Source of the DNA: Cryptomeria japonica
Taxonomy: Eukaryota > Streptophyta > Pinopsida > Cupressales > Cupressaceae
Direction: 5' to 3'
Assembly (NCBI RefSeq): GCF_030272615.1
Contig: NC_081411.1
Location: forward strand, 215,618,654-215,682,653
Length of the DNA: 64,000 nucleotides
Shown: piece by piece, positions 11,276 through 25,766 of the stretch
Layout of the letters: each line of letters begins with the position of its first letter
Position numbering within the stretch: the first letter of the stretch is position 1
Translations under genes and position numbers: made by a program
The notes under the pieces: generated by a model
Databases searched by the model: none
Seen by the model: only the letters and a program-made list of their open reading frames with translations
Told to the model about the DNA's origin: nothing

Positions 11276-13920
11276 TCGAAGAACCAAAAACATATCTTTT
11301 TTTTTTAACTAACATGTCTGATTGTTGAATTTGTCACACAGGTCACGCTTCGGTGCTATTGAACACATTTTAGCGCTATCGACACTTTTTCTTTTAGCGC
11401 TATTATTCTTACAATAGCGCTATTGTAAAAGTTTCAGCGCTTTTGACCCTATTTTAGCGCTTTGGTCCTTCTTCTGGCGCTATTGAAGATCTTTTAGCGC
11501 TTTTGCCTCTCTGGTTTTACCCTTCTTTCAGCGCTTCTGTGTGAAATAGCGCTTCTATTTAAACGCAGACTAGCGCTATTGCAACAGAATGTTGTAAAAA
11601 TTGCCTTGTAACCACAAAAATGGAAATTCTTAGGCTTGTGGAAGCCCCCCTTGGACATAGATTTTACTAATGAATTGTGGTTTTTACAGGTTAAAACTAA
11701 CCCCTAAAAATCACAAAATTTTCCTTTTGGTGCATTAAAAACTTGAAACAAAGAAATTTGTCATGCTTTCTAGTTAGGATCATTTGTCCTTTTGGTGCTT
11801 AAAATCAACAAACAAATTTTCTTTCTTGCATCAAACTTAAAAAATCACAATCCACACTTCAATTTTTGGGCAAGCAAAAAGAACAATCCACTTGTTTTTT
11901 ATTTTTGCAAACAAATTTTACTTCAAGCAAAACGTGTTTTTCATTAAGTTGACCAGGATTTCCAAATTCTAGATTACAAAACACATTGCCTTGGAAGTTA
12001 AAAAGAACACCATGACTGTTGGAGCAACATCTCCAAATAGTTAGACCACATTTTGTAATGGTGGATTAAAAAGAACAAGTGTCTTTTGTGCTTGGCACAC
12101 TTGTGCAAAAAGTCAGTCGAGTGGTCCTACCTCTAACACACACTATCCTCTCCCTTGGCTTTCGTGGTCCTAAGTGCAAGAGAAAAGTGTTAGTAACACT
12201 CAAATTTTATCTTTTTAAGAGAGGCCTGCCAAGGGATCGATACTCTTGGGAATGACCTCGAGCGGTAAATCCTTCGATCTGCTATAGAAATCAGGTGAGA
12301 GTGAAAGTTGTAGCCTTGGGTATAGCTATTCCTACAGTGTAACTAGCCGAAAGGACAAATGGGCCCCACCACCAGTTACAAGGCTCTTAAGTGAGCCACT
12401 GCAGAATGAACTTATGTCCAAAAACATCGAACATGACTAAACACCTTTAAGTAGTAGCCCACCCGTTCTATTGATTGAGGATATTTGCGATATAATTTAG
12501 TGCAAGAGCATAGATGGTTTTGCTCCCAAGATACTCACCATACATATTTCCTTGAGTAGAAACATAGCTTTTTGAAAAGTCACTTGTGGCTTGATCAAAG
12601 TGGTAACTCCCCCATCATAGGGATCATCTATTTGTTATGCTCGTGTAAGACTTAGTATATCACATCCTTACCTACCACGGCGGGATTCATAAGGTATGTA
12701 GTACCAAAGTCAAAGAAATATCAAGATGTGGGCTAAATTTATCACAACTGGCCATTTGACCTTAGGGATAAAAAGTGTTTGAAGTGTGTTCGTTTTAAAG
12801 ACCTAATACAAATTGAGCCGATTTCAGGCTTTGGAAAGACACCTTAAAATACATCTAAAAGAAGGGTCATATACAAGTCCAAGGATTGGGTTGATCTAGA
12901 CCCATACTCATTTGTGCCTTTTAGGCAACATTCTTGTGTTTGTGTGCTTGCTTTGTTTTCTTGTCAAAGAAACATCAATCAGAAAATCAATCCCAAAAAC
13001 AAAGTATTCATCCACCATTTCTCAAAAACAACCAAAAATACCAAAAACAAAGTACAAACAAAAAAAAAAAAAAGAGTCAAAATTTTATGACCATTCTTCA
13101 CATCTTGCAAAAGAAGAAGTGTCATCAGAATATCAACTTGAAAAGAAGACCATTAAGCACAAAGGCTTTGATCAAAAGAAGGAAGTTCTTCTATCTAAAT
13201 AGACAAAACTTTGTCTCACATAGAGTCTTTCTGCATCGCATGCGTCTCTACCTTCAAGGCAAAACAAATGAATTTGATTCAGAGACATTGAACCGCAGAG
13301 CTTTTATGCAATATAGAGCTTTGAGTTATCACAAAAACCAAGGAGGTAAGATTAATCCCAACTTCTTCCAAAACATCTGTATCACATACAACATAGCTCG
13401 AGAAATACCACCAACACCCGAAAGGGAAGAGATAGAGTTTGTCCCATTTGTAACACAAAGTTTTTATTGAAGTTGCGAACATTTCCATCCATCATCTCAC
13501 TCATACATCATCACTTCATCATCAATCTGTCCCAACTCTCAAAAACATTAAGAGGTTCTTGTCCCAAGATTCCTTTTTAGATATTGCTTGAATCAAACAC
13601 ATCACATCACTTTTTAGATTGTTTCTACATCTAGGATAAGCTCATCCTAAGAGACACATCTACGCAGGTTAAAACTAGTTCATGAGTGAATCCTCTCATT
13701 ACTAGGTAGTTCAATCTGTAACACATCTCAGATTTCTCTACACCTTATCACATCCAAACTTATCAAACAAACAAGCAATTCAAAGAAGGAATTTCGGTTA
13801 CATCCACCTTAAAAGTGCTAGAGATCCACGTGCAACACAATTCACCAACCATCAATCTCTCATTTCATCACAAACTCATCATCATCTTCAATCAACTTCA
13901 AACAAAACTTGCAAGCAAAA
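11276..13920 (+). other. Long leader of gypsy element 1
   Basis: 2.6 kb between PBS and gag without a convincing gene. An AGCGCT minisatellite occupies 11340-11580. The stretch about 12000-12060 has an inverted counterpart in the outer element's leader (about 47690-47745). Lysine/glutamine-rich open frames at 12912-13470 sit in A-rich DNA and look accidental. Confidence 0.6.
11340..11580 (+). repeat. AGCGCT minisatellite in the leader
   Basis: About a dozen irregular copies of words such as TTTAGCGCTATT, each built on the palindrome AGCGCT. The same word fills the intron of this element's antisense gene (about 26045-26340). Confidence 0.75.
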
Positions 13921-16900
13921 ATGGCTCAAACCCGATCACAGTCCAGGCAACGAGAAATAGAAAGGGAAGAAGAAGAAGAGGAAAATCTCAATGAATTTCA
14001 AGAAGCACTTTGAGGAAATGCAGATGACGAAAACCCAAGTACTCCTACTCCTGCAACAATAGAAAGGGCCTAGCATAACCCTCTGTTTAACAGACTATTT
14101 GACGAAATACTCAGGAGCAATGCGGATGCTCACTTCTTAAAACTCACTCAAGAAGGAGCAAAACTCCCCTCTAACTTTGATCTTTCCTAATTAAGACAAG
14201 CATCAGAAAGACAAAGTCGCCATGAAGAGGAAAGAGGTAGAGATCCCATCAGATATAACATTCCTCGAGGTAACCCACCACCTCCTCCTCCAAATGAAAT
14301 GGAGATGTTGCGGCAACAAGTCGAGAATCTCACCCAACAACTTCATAGTGGTGTCAAAACTAACCAATTCTCACTCAATGACATCTATCCCTATCCTTTT
14401 GATAGGAATATTTATATGCCACCCTTTCCACGAGGGTTTGAAACACCCAAATTCAAAAAATATAGAGGAAAGGGGGATCCCCGTGATCATGTCAGAGAAT
14501 TTCATTCTGCTTGTCTTGAAGTGGCATATGAAGACACATACCTAATGCGCCTTTTTCCCCAAAGCTTGGGAGAAACAACCACATCATGGTTTTCCCGACT
14601 ACCGGGTGGCATTAGAACATTTGAGGAACTCATCCAGAAGTTCCTAGCTCATTACTCTCATAACATTGAACGTGACATCACCATGGCTGATCTGTGCAAC
14701 ACCAAACAAAAACCAGGTGAACTATTCTCAGTATTCCTGCAATGATGGTGCCAAATGTCTAGCAGACGTTCTCTTCAGTTACCTGAACGAAAACTAGTGG
14801 AACTATTCATTTCCAACTTAAACGAATAAATGGAATTTCACCTGGATGTCAAAGACACAGACTCTTTTAACAATATGATCACCAAGGGTTTGAAATGTGA
14901 AAGGGCACTCATCAAGAAAGAACTCATCAAAATCTTTAATGAACCAAAAGATGGTCCTCGCCCGCGCTTCAATAGTGATAAACCAAGCTTCTGGAACAAA
15001 AACAAGAATATCATCAACGATGGGGTTGTGGATGCCCGGACTATCCAAAATGCACAACCTGTGGTTCAGTTTGCAGGACAAAATCCTCCACCTCAAAACA
15101 ACACAAATGTTCCTTCTAATCAAGGTCGCATCACCTCTCACGATGAACCAAGACCTCGTCAACAAAAATAGAAACGCACATACACTCCCTTAGGGGAACC
15201 CATTGAAACCGTGTTGCGACAACTCATTTCTCAAAATTTGGTCACTCTACCTAAACTATCAAACTATGAGCCTCAGGTCAAACCGGAATGGTGGAGAGAT
15301 ACTGAACATTGTGAATTCCATCAAGGAAGAGGACACAAGACAAGTAATTATCACCAATTGAAAGATCTCATTCAGGATCTTATTGATCGAGGAGAAATTG
15401 AAATTGAGGGACATGACCCAAAAACAACCAATAATGATCATCTGATGTTCAAAAATCCACTTCCATCACAAGATCAAAGGGGTCCTTCCACTTCTAGGTG
15501 AGGCACTGATACCACTGATTATACACAGGTTGTGTATAATTACATTGTAAATCATCTGTATGATGTTAATGAACAAGTTGCAACTATAACCTTCAAAAAT
15601 CCCAACTCAAATTGCAATGTTGTTACGCGTCGCGGCAAGGTCACCATAAAGGCAGCTCCACAAGGCACCACCTCCATCCCAAAGCAGTACAATCTTGTGG
15701 AACAATTAGACAAAACACCTGTGCTTATATCCATTTTAGAGCTTTTGCGTCTATCACCATCTCATAAAACTATCTTGGATCAAGCACTCCAAGAGGCGTC
15801 AGTCCCTGCAAATCTGAATACAGACCAATTTCAAGCCATGGTTGGAAATCTAAAGTCATCACCTTGTCTCACTTTTTCCGAAAGTGACAACTCTTCCTTC
15901 CAGCAACCTCATAACGCATCGCTACACATTGAAGGCTTTATCAACCAGCATAGGATCAAGCGAGTCTTGATCGATAATGGAGCAGGCCTGAACATTTGTA
16001 CACTACAGTTGGTCACAACATTGGGATATACAGTAGAATCAGTGGATCCTCGTAAGAAGATCACAATCAAAGCCTATGATGATGCAGAGCGTTCATCCAA
16101 AGGAGCTGTGGTACTCCCAATCCGAGTGGGCCCTGTGGTAAAGCACATCACCTGTCAGGTTCTGGACCTTCCTTTGCCATACTATCTATTATTAGGGAGA
16201 CCTTGGATACATGCCATGCAAGCCGTTCCATCTACCTACCATCAATGTATCAAGTTCCCACATAATGGTGTAGAGATCACCATCCTGGGCGATGCAAATC
16301 CCTTTGAGTTTTGCCATAATATCAGCCATCAACTAGAGATTACTGTTCCTAATAATAGAGAAGCCATTTCCTCCACATCATATATAAGTCCCGCTTCTCT
16401 TGTCAGTTCAAACACCACTATACCAAAGCAAGAAAAGCTTAAAATGAAGATAGTAGAGGAAGGTCCTGGGGGATACAACTTGAGTCAACTCTTTTGTGTG
16501 GGACAAATGCCCACTTCTCCTAGAACACATGGTAAACCACAGCAGTTACTCCAGCAACCACTGATCACGCCAGCATGTGCTTTGATGCCTTTCATCCTTG
16601 GAAAGAGTCAAGAGGAAGAAACACAAGATGAGGACCTAGCAGAATGGATCTATAAAGATCCCATCACCACTAATCTACCACAAGTTAAACTTCCTATGGA
16701 TCAGTATGGCAAAGGTCTCCTCATTATGCAAAGGATGGGGTATGATGGTCAGAGTGCTTTGGGATGTTGCAAACAAGGACAACATGAACCTCTGCTGCCA
16801 GAATTAAAGCCCAAAGGTAATACAGGCCTAGGCTTTAAGAAAGAGATCTTTCCTAAGCTCAAATTCAAAGGAAAACCCAGCAAACCACTATATCAACCTG

Positions 16901-19900
16901 CTGCAAAGAAGACACCTTTTATTATTAAAGCAGCATCAAGCACCGTCCCAACTGCCCCATCGAGGCTCACAAACCCAACGCAACCATCACCAATACTAAT
17001 CATCCCACCAAGCAAACCAGTAATCCCATCAATAACACCAATGGCAGCAACAACTGTATTAGAACCCACAGTAGCATCTATGGCACTAGCAGTATCAACA
17101 AAAGCCACTAAGTCAATCTTACTGCTACTCCCCATATCAGATTCCTTGATCCCCATCAAACTTCCTGCAGCACCGATCACTACAAAGGTACATCAACCAA
17201 TCACGCCTGTCGTATTTAACTCAAAAGACATCCCAGTATGGTATAGTAATTGGATGCTGGAAAGTGACTCAGAGACCAACTCACATGAATGGGAATTTGA
17301 TTCTGTACAGCTTAATACTTCAGATGAGGAAGACACATCACCACCTCCACCACGCAAAGACATCCCTGTTTATGGAGAAGCACAGATAAAGACTTCTTGG
17401 ATTCTTGAGCTGGAAACTTCTTCCACAGACCCTACATCTCATCCTACGCCTGATTCTGATAGGGAGAGTACCATCAATGACCTTCACCATAACGTCTTAA
17501 CCCTCACTGATACATCTAACGCACTTACTCTAATCGATGAAGTAATGCCCATTATCCACCCTGAACTCATCAAATGGAACCAACCCAATCCCCCATGTCT
17601 TGACTTCTTCCAAAACGATGAGGCTATCATTGACTTTTTGGAATTCAGGGATAATCTACCAAGCGGGGATCACAAAGCTGTATTCGCCATTGCACTTAAT
17701 AGTGCAGCATACTTCAAGGCGGATGTCAAACCCTTCAGCTACAAAAATATAACAATAAAACATGGATCTTCCAGTGAAAACCACACTGTGGCACTGTTTG
17801 ATCCCACAAAAGTAAAAAGAAAGAGCGTATCCAATGGTGAAAACCTCTCCAAGGCGCTTGAGGATGAAGGGTTTGACATTCTCCCTGCTAGTACACAACA
17901 GGAATGATCAACAATTCTTATCAAGGAAACCAAAGAATCCAATATGGGGACTCCTGAAAATCTTCATATCATACATCTGGCATCTCTTCTTACTCCAAAG
18001 GAATAGCCTAAGTTTATAGCGTTCTTCCAGAAGCATCAGATCAACTTTGCATGGTCATATGCAGACATGCCTGGGCTTGATCCTAATTTAGTCATGCATC
18101 ACCTCACAGTAGCAGAAGGAGCCAAACCTGTCAAGCAGAAGCTTCGTAAGATGCATCCTCAGATTGCAGTGCTAGTCAAAACAGAACTCAAGAAACTCCT
18201 AGATGTTGGATTCATTAGACCAATTGATTATGCAGAATGGATCTCCAACATTGTGCCTGTCGGCAAACCAAAAGGGGGCATCCACATTTGTACTGACTTC
18301 AGAGATCTCAATAAAGCATGTCCTAAGGATGACTTCCCCCTACCAAATATCGACATCATAGTAGATCTAACAACAGGACATGCCATGCTTTCACTCATCG
18401 ATGGCTTTTCCGGATACAATCAGATAAAGATCGCACCAGAAGATCAAAATAAGACAGCCTTCACATGTCCATGGGGCACATATTGCTGGAATGTAATGCC
18501 TTTTGGTCTAAAGAATGCAGGAGCAACCTATCAAAGAGCAATGACCACCATCTTCCATGACATGATGCATACTATGATGGAAGATTATGTAGATGACTTA
18601 CTAGCAAAATCACTTACTAGAGAAGGACATCTCCACATCTTAGATAAAATCTTTGATAGACTGGAACAATACCATGTTCGACTCAATCCAAAGAAATGTG
18701 TCTTTGGAGTGACCTCCAGGAAGCTTCTAGGCTACATTGTCTCAAGCAAAGGTATTGAGGTTGACCCAGCAAAGGTAAAGGCAATCATGGACATGCCACC
18801 TCCGAAGAATATCAGTCAGCTAAGAACACTACAAGGGCGGCTTCAATCCATCCGAAGATTCATTGCACAATTGGCTGATAAGTGTCACCCATTCACACAC
18901 CTGCTACACAAGAACATCCGTTTTCACTGGGATGCTCGATGCCAGCAATCATTTCAGATGCTTAAAGACTATCTCATGAATCCACCATTGTTGATGCCAC
19001 CAGATCCAAGTAGACCATTATTACTCTATATCTCAGCAACAAGTACGGCATTGGGTGTACTATTGGCACAACATAATACAGAAGGAAAAGAGTGTGCTAT
19101 TTACTACATCTCTTGCACACTAGTGGGCTATGAACTCAATTACACACCTATTGAGCGAGCTTGCCTAGCAATAATCTTAGCAGCTACTAAACTGAGGCAC
19201 TATCTGTTAACACACAAGGTACAACTCATTGCAAAGATTGATCCACTCAAGTATTTACTCAGCAAAGCAGCATTGACAGGTCGCTTAGCCAAATGGGTGA
19301 TGATTCTAAGTGAATTTGACATCGAGTATGTAGACCGTAAAGCTATCAAAGGTCAAGTTATTGTAGATCAGTTGGTTGATGCACCACTCATAGGCGATCA
19401 TCCTCTCATTTCCAATTTTCTAGATGAAGAGATATTCATGATCACAGAAGTACAACCATGGAAACTATACTTTGATGATTCATACACTAGGCATGGCTCA
19501 GGGGCAGGCATTTTGTTTATCACACCTCAAGGTGACAGCATCCCGAAGTCTTACAGGCTCACATTTCCATGCACCAACAACATAGTAGAGTATGAGGCCT
19601 TGATCATAGGACTCAGGCTCGCCATACAATGGAAATTACAAGAACTGCAAGTATATGGCGACTCATAACTGATCATTCGACAAGCAACTGATGAATATCA
19701 GACCAAGGATGATAAACTCATGCCATATAAGAAAATGGTGGACACTCTAAAGACATCATTTATCACAATCACCTTTGAGCAGATACCAAGAGATCAGAAT
19801 CGAGCTGCTAACACTATGGCTACCATCGCATCTCTCCTAGATCTTCCACAAAATTCAACACGCTATGAGTTCTTGGTAGAACAGCTTTGGATCCCCACTT

Positions 19901-21303
19901 ATGATATCCCCAAATCCAAGATGATATGTGACCTTGTCGGTTCTGAATCCCCATGGTACAGTGAGTTCTACACCTATCTCCGGGATCACACCCTTCCTCC
20001 TAACCAATCGAATAACCAATGTAAAACTTTCATTCGCCAAACTGCTCGATATACCATTATTGTTGAAACCCTATACCGACGTGGTCTTGATGGTACTCTC
20101 CTTTGGTGTCTGGAACAAGGTGAGATAACCAAGGCTTTGGAAGAAGTACATGAAGGAATTTGTGGGACTCACTCAACTGGTCCGTCACTAGCCAAGAAAC
20201 TCATGCGAGCTGGATATTATTGGCCATCTATGGAAAAGGATTCCTACTACTTTGTCAGAAAATGCAAGAAATGTCAAGTTCATGGTGACCTGATACATGC
20301 ACCAGCATAGGAACTGCAACCAATCACAACACCATGGCCTTTTTGTCAATGGGGCCTTGACCTTGTGGGTAAGATTCATCCATCTTCATCTAATGGCCAT
20401 AAATTTATTATTACCGCCACCGAATATTTCACAAAGTGGATCGAGGCTGTTCCACTTACCCAAGTCACCGGCAAGCAGATCGCCTCATTCATCCTCAACT
20501 ACATCATCTGCCGGTATGGTGTACCCATGACCATCATCACAGATAACGGTCTTCCTTTCAAAAATCAGGATGTCCGTGAACTTTGTGAGAAATTTCATAT
20601 CCAACACCGCTTTTCCACTCCCTATTACCCACAAGGCAATGGTCAGGCTGAAGCATCCAATAAAAACATATTGAGGATCTTAAGGAAGATAGTCAATGAT
20701 GTCGGTCGTGATTGGCATGTTCAATTGAATCCAGCATTATGGGCATATCGAACTAGCATTCGGACCCCTACAGGCGCAACTCCTTATTCATTGGTCTATG
20801 GTGCAGAAGCTATCTTACCTATTGAAGTCGAGATCCCATCACTACGGGTTTCCTTGCACAATCTCATCAATGATGAAGCCTATAGAGTCTCCCATCTTCA
20901 GGACTTGGAGCTACTTGATGAGAAACGACAAGCTGCATACAATCACCTCAAAGCCTATCAGCAGCGCATGAGTAGAAGCTACAATCACCGAGTTAGACCT
21001 CGTACATTTGAGGTAGGTGATCTTGTTCTACGAGAGAATCCTCACAATCAACCAAACAGAGAACATCAGGGCAAGTTTGAATCAAACTGGCTGGGCCCAT
21101 ATGTTGTCACTACTGTATTCGGGTCTGGGGCATATCAGTTGGCTACATCAGAAGGAGAACCGCTCGCAGATCCAATCAATAGCATGCACCTCAAATGATT
21201 TTATACCGAAGTTGTACAGAGCATCAGGCTCCCCTACATATCAGAAAATACCAAAAAATTCAAAAAATGTCCTAAAGAAATACAAAAACATTCAAAAAAG
21301 TAA
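13921..21303 (+). pseudogene. Tat gag-pol polyprotein, twelve in-frame stops
   Basis: A single frame of about 2460 codons from an ATG (MAQTRSQSRQ) to TAA 21301, broken by stops at 14011, 14071, 14188, 14743, 14827, 15169, 15499, 17905, 18004, 19666, 20308 and 21196 but by no frameshift. Domains by residue: coiled N-terminus; gag about 176-277; degraded zinc knuckle near 464 (CEFHQGRGHKTSNY); protease IDNGA near 684 (usual DSGA altered); G-patch about 925-977; RT with intact YVDD near 1557; RNase H about 1695-1805; second, archaeal-type RNase H about 1845-1935 with DDS at its first catalytic site; integrase HHCC about 2077-2124, an apparently intact D-D-E core and a C-terminal GPY motif. The final TGA at 21196 stands where the right-hand Tat element has Arg. 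Confidence 0.93.
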
Positions 21304-23792
21304 AGAAAAATCATATATCCAAACGGTGAACAACCACTCCGGTGGCACCTTGGGTAAGTGCGATGGTGAAAACCTGGCAAATAGGCATCACTGGTAAAGG
21401 CTATGGCTCCAGTATCTTTCAGCCTCGTTGCAATCACATTCATACACACATCCATCCATCTGAAACCATGGCTTGTTATTCATCTGCAATTAAGAAAATA
21501 CTCCATGCGTCTGGCAATCCTGCTTTTTCATAGTCATGTCTAAACTGGGGGCAATGCCCTTAACCTATTGATGGAAGTGGGTTCTACATTGTCTTATGAT
21601 TCATTAAGTTCTTCATTCAAGCAAATTATCAAAAATCCAAAAAACATTTAAAAATGTCTCACAAAATCCAAAAACATTTAAAAATGTCTCACAAAATCCA
21701 AAAACCTCCAAAATTGTTCCACAAAATCCAAAAACATTAAAAAACCATCGAAAATCAAAATCAAAAAACATGGCAACACCTTGCAGATGCAAAACAAACA
21801 TTGACACAATACTCACAAAATGACCACTTATCAATCAAACGACACAATCAACATCAACACTCAAAACTGTCTTTAAAACAAGGATGCATCCTTCCTTACC
21901 AAAACAAAGACAAGATGACATTTTTCTCTGACAAGAAAATTATGCTACGCTATCAAATACTTGGTTGATTTGTGAGTACAATCATTTGTTTATCTGTATC
22001 GGGATCTTTTCAGCATTTTTTAATATCATTTGCGCATTATTTCCAATGAAGTTCTGGGGCATGAACTAATGGTGTCTACGTGGGCAATTCACCAAGCTAC
22101 ATGATCTTATGCCAAAATGCAGTCATAGATCACTACGGCTTGCTGACTACAGCGTATACCTCGACCATATGAGCATGAACCATTACCAAGGATCCATATT
22201 CTTTATTCTTTATGTATATACTATTTGTTTGCAGGTACAATGCTCATCCTTTGATTCCTCCTCATCCAAATTGGATTAAGGTTTTATTTCTTAGTACGGT
22301 ATGCACTTGTCTCAGGATATGATCAGCCTAAGATCAAGGAGGATGATCCAAGTCATGCATGAACGGAGATAATCCTTGTCTGTTCCGCAAGCAATACTCT
22401 GGTCGACTTGACCCTTATATCAAGTCGTTTGTATTAACTTGCTATATCAAAATCCATGAAAGGAATACTCAGGTCATCTTGAATCATTATGTCAAGATGC
22501 TTGTATTCTCTTCCAACATTTTAAAGCTCAATGATGAAAATCAAGCACTATGGATCATCATTTCATCCCATCTGTTTATATCTTGCATTCCGTTGCATAT
22601 CATCTATCCATTCATTCATTCATATATAGGCTTTTATATGCAAAAGTGACCATTAAAATCTGGCCTTAGATACAAACATGACCGAGTACTCTGATACATC
22701 ATCAATGCATCATGCAAAGTCTTCAAAAAACCTTGCATTCCTCATGGTTATATCATCATGGCATTTAGGTGCATCTTGCATTAAGCACATTCATGTCATT
22801 TTTAACTTTGCATGTAGTTCATTTTCTTGACATTTAGTTTTCATTAATCATTTGCATCATTGCGTCAATCATAAATCATTAGATTAATTCATGGGATTAA
22901 ATTGTCTTTGATTATATTAAGTCATTTACTAGGCATTCATATAGTGTCGATTATCCATCATCATTTTATCATCCTTTATCATTTATTATTGCATACATTC
23001 ATTTATAGTTAAAAGGTGCATTCATTCAGTTATTAAAGTATCTTATTAGGCACATTTTTGGATTCATTGCATTTCATTATCCATTTTTAATTGCATTAGG
23101 GTACAATTATTCAAGTCATAAGTTATAGTATCATCACATTATCACTTTTTACTTAGATCATATTTATGCATTTAAAATCATAAATCCATTTGTTTCCACA
23201 AACATTGGTTCATACCATTTTATATATATCCATTTTACATACGCATTCATTTAGGCATTATCATATAAAGCATTTGTACTTTACATTTTTTTTATCCATA
23301 TTGCATTTATTTAAACATCTAGATGCATATTCATCCATAACATTGCATTAACATCATCGCATAAATAATCTCATCATTGCAATAGGAAAACACCAAAATC
23401 TTGTTCATAAATCAACATACGCATACATTATCATCATGGCATTACATACATAAAGCATTGCATCAAAAATCAACAAAATCAAAACAAATCATATATAAAC
23501 CTGCATTTCATATGTCAGTATCCAACCTCATACATCATTATAAAAACATGCATATAGGCAACATCTCATCAAATGCATACATGTACACATATCCATCTAA
23601 GCAATAAATCATCATCCTGCATAAACATTCATATAAATCAACTGCATATCATCAAAATATGGGATCTCCTCATATATATCATCTCATATATCAGAGTACA
23701 ATGAAGTCTACAAAATCGGCTACCTAGAGCCATCCAAGATACAGTCCAAAAAATAAACAAAGATACAAATACATATATGCATGAATGCTCTC
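21304..23792 (+). other. Post-pol spacer of gypsy element 1
   Basis: No gene. It holds the motif GGTGAAAACCTGGCAA (about 21365) shared with the outer element and the right Tat element, a CTGGGGGCAA motif (about 21546), a tandem AAAATCCAAAAACATTT repeat (about 21630-21740), and CATTCATT/CATCATT-rich low-complexity DNA from about 22700 to 23650. Confidence 0.6.
21625..21745 (+). repeat. Short tandem repeat after pol
   Basis: Four imperfect copies of a unit of about 30 bp containing CACAAAATCCAAAAACATT. Confidence 0.7.
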
Positions 23793-25766
23793 TCAAATGC
23801 CGCTCTGGCCCGATGCTGTCCCAACACCTCCACCTGCTCCACCACTAGTGCCTGCACCCCCTGCTCCATCTCTCCGTGGAGGCCTCATCGAACCACCACT
23901 CCCTCCTACATCCCCTGATCTCTCCTACCGTAGAGGACCCATCACACCCCCACTACTCTGCACCCTCTGCGATCGCTCGGATCCAGCCTGCTGCATCTGC
24001 GAATAGCTGAGAGCTCGCTAGCTAACTGGTACAACCTGCTCATATAAGCCCCGCCAGTACTCTATCTCGGCCTGTGCTCACCGCATCTCCCTCATCACCT
24101 CCCCTATAGGACCCTGTGCTCCTACTCCGATCCAAACCCTCTCCTGCAACTCGGACAATCTCTCCATTGCATTATCCCTCTCCCGCAGGACCACCGCCAT
24201 CTCTGCCTCTCGTGCAAATAGCTGCACATCCCTAGCTGCTACCTCCTCCTCTAAATCCTCTATCTGGGTCTGCAAATGAGCTATCATATGATCCCGCAGA
24301 TCTCTAGTGGCCCCCTCCTCGGTGTCCATCGCTGCCTCACCTATATTAGTGGCTCCCTCCCCAGTGGTTCCCTCCCCTCTGTCCTTCGGGATCTCCCTCT
24401 CCATCCCCCTCCCACTCAGCTGCACTCCCCCCTGCATCAAAGGTCCCTGTCCACCTCTCCCTCTCCGCTGCCTCTACATCCCCAACCCACTTCCTCCTCC
24501 TCCTCCACCAACACCTCCTCCTCCTCCTCCTCCTCCTCCTCCACCTCCTCCATCTCCTCCTCCTGCCCTAGGTCCTCGACCTCCTGCTCTCCTCTGTCTC
24601 CGTCCCCTCTCATCCTCAAAATCTGGGATCGGCTCAACTGGGTCAGATATCCGTAGGATCGGGTGCATTGCCCGGTACTGCGTGTACTCATCTGTAACAC
24701 CTGCATCCACAACCCTCGGTCGTATGTCCCACGGTCTCGCCTGTAGTGTCCAAAACTCTGCCAGTGCCTGATCATAAGGTAGCACTGGACCCCATGCATA
24801 CCTCTCTCGAATCACCCACGCATACTCTCCAGATCCACTAGGCAGTCCCTACTGCCGTCCGAACTATCTCATCACTCTCCCGGGCACCTGTCTCTCTACA
24901 TGGTATGAGGTCCTCCCAATGAGGAATCGGGTCATGAAGACATAAGGTAGTGCCTCTGTGTCATCATCCCATGGCTCACACTCCAAGTATGGCTGCCATA
25001 TCACTGCATCCAGGTCATCCAATGCCCGCCGCCACCACTCTAACTTCCCCAAGTGGGGCTGACTCATCATGCCACTGTACATAAACATGTACGGCTGATC
25101 CACTGCACGGAATCTAAGACTCACTGGTCGAGTCACTGGTAGGTGCTCCCAAGCCCAAATATGTAGCAGCGTCATGCCCATTGCTAAGGAACCCCTCCCT
25201 CGGTACACTACCTCATGAAGCTCCTAATACATGCATGCCAGCACGCATGGCCCCCATGCAAATCGGGTCCTCTTGGTCATTATCATCTTGATAACCTGTC
25301 CCCATCCCACCGCCAACCCATGTGACCGCCTGTCTGGACACAATAGCCCTCCTACAATCCCTGACAAAACTACTGGAAGAGGCTCATATAGTGCTGCTAT
25401 ATCCTCCCACGCAATCGAGCCATCATCAATATATACATCCTCATCAAAAATCCTCTGCACTGCCACAGTCCCCCATGATCTATCGTATGTGACCAGCTCC
25501 CCTCGAATCAGAATTCGTAGGATGCGCCACACATCCTCCAAGGTCACGGTCATCTCCCCCTGTGCCAAATGAAAGGTGCACGTCTCGCTCTGCCACCGCT
25601 CTGCCAGTGCTGTGATCAAACCATGATTCATACGAATCACGAACATGTGCATCACCTCATATAAACCAGTCGTGGCAATGCAGTCTATCTCTGCCTGTGT
25701 TAATCGGTCTCGTAACTCCTGTGTCATAGGATGGCGCTCGCGTAACTGCAACACGCGTAGATCTTC

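Noticed and set aside
12912-13470. Two overlapping Lys/Gln-rich open frames in the Tat leader
   Set aside because: They overlap in different frames in A-rich DNA, have no domain and no counterpart in the other leaders.
14897-15193. 98-codon frame inside gag
   Set aside because: It is a shifted frame over the true gag frame, which is continuous with pol.
15499-15501. Stop between gag and pol as a programmed readthrough or frameshift site
   Set aside because: It is only one of 12 stops of the same kind in one frame, and no slippery site or conserved context is visible.
24276-24771. Proline/serine-rich open frames on the plus strand
   Set aside because: They are the complement of the Gly-rich linker and coiled-coil part of the antisense PMD gene; GC-rich repeats keep the other frames open.
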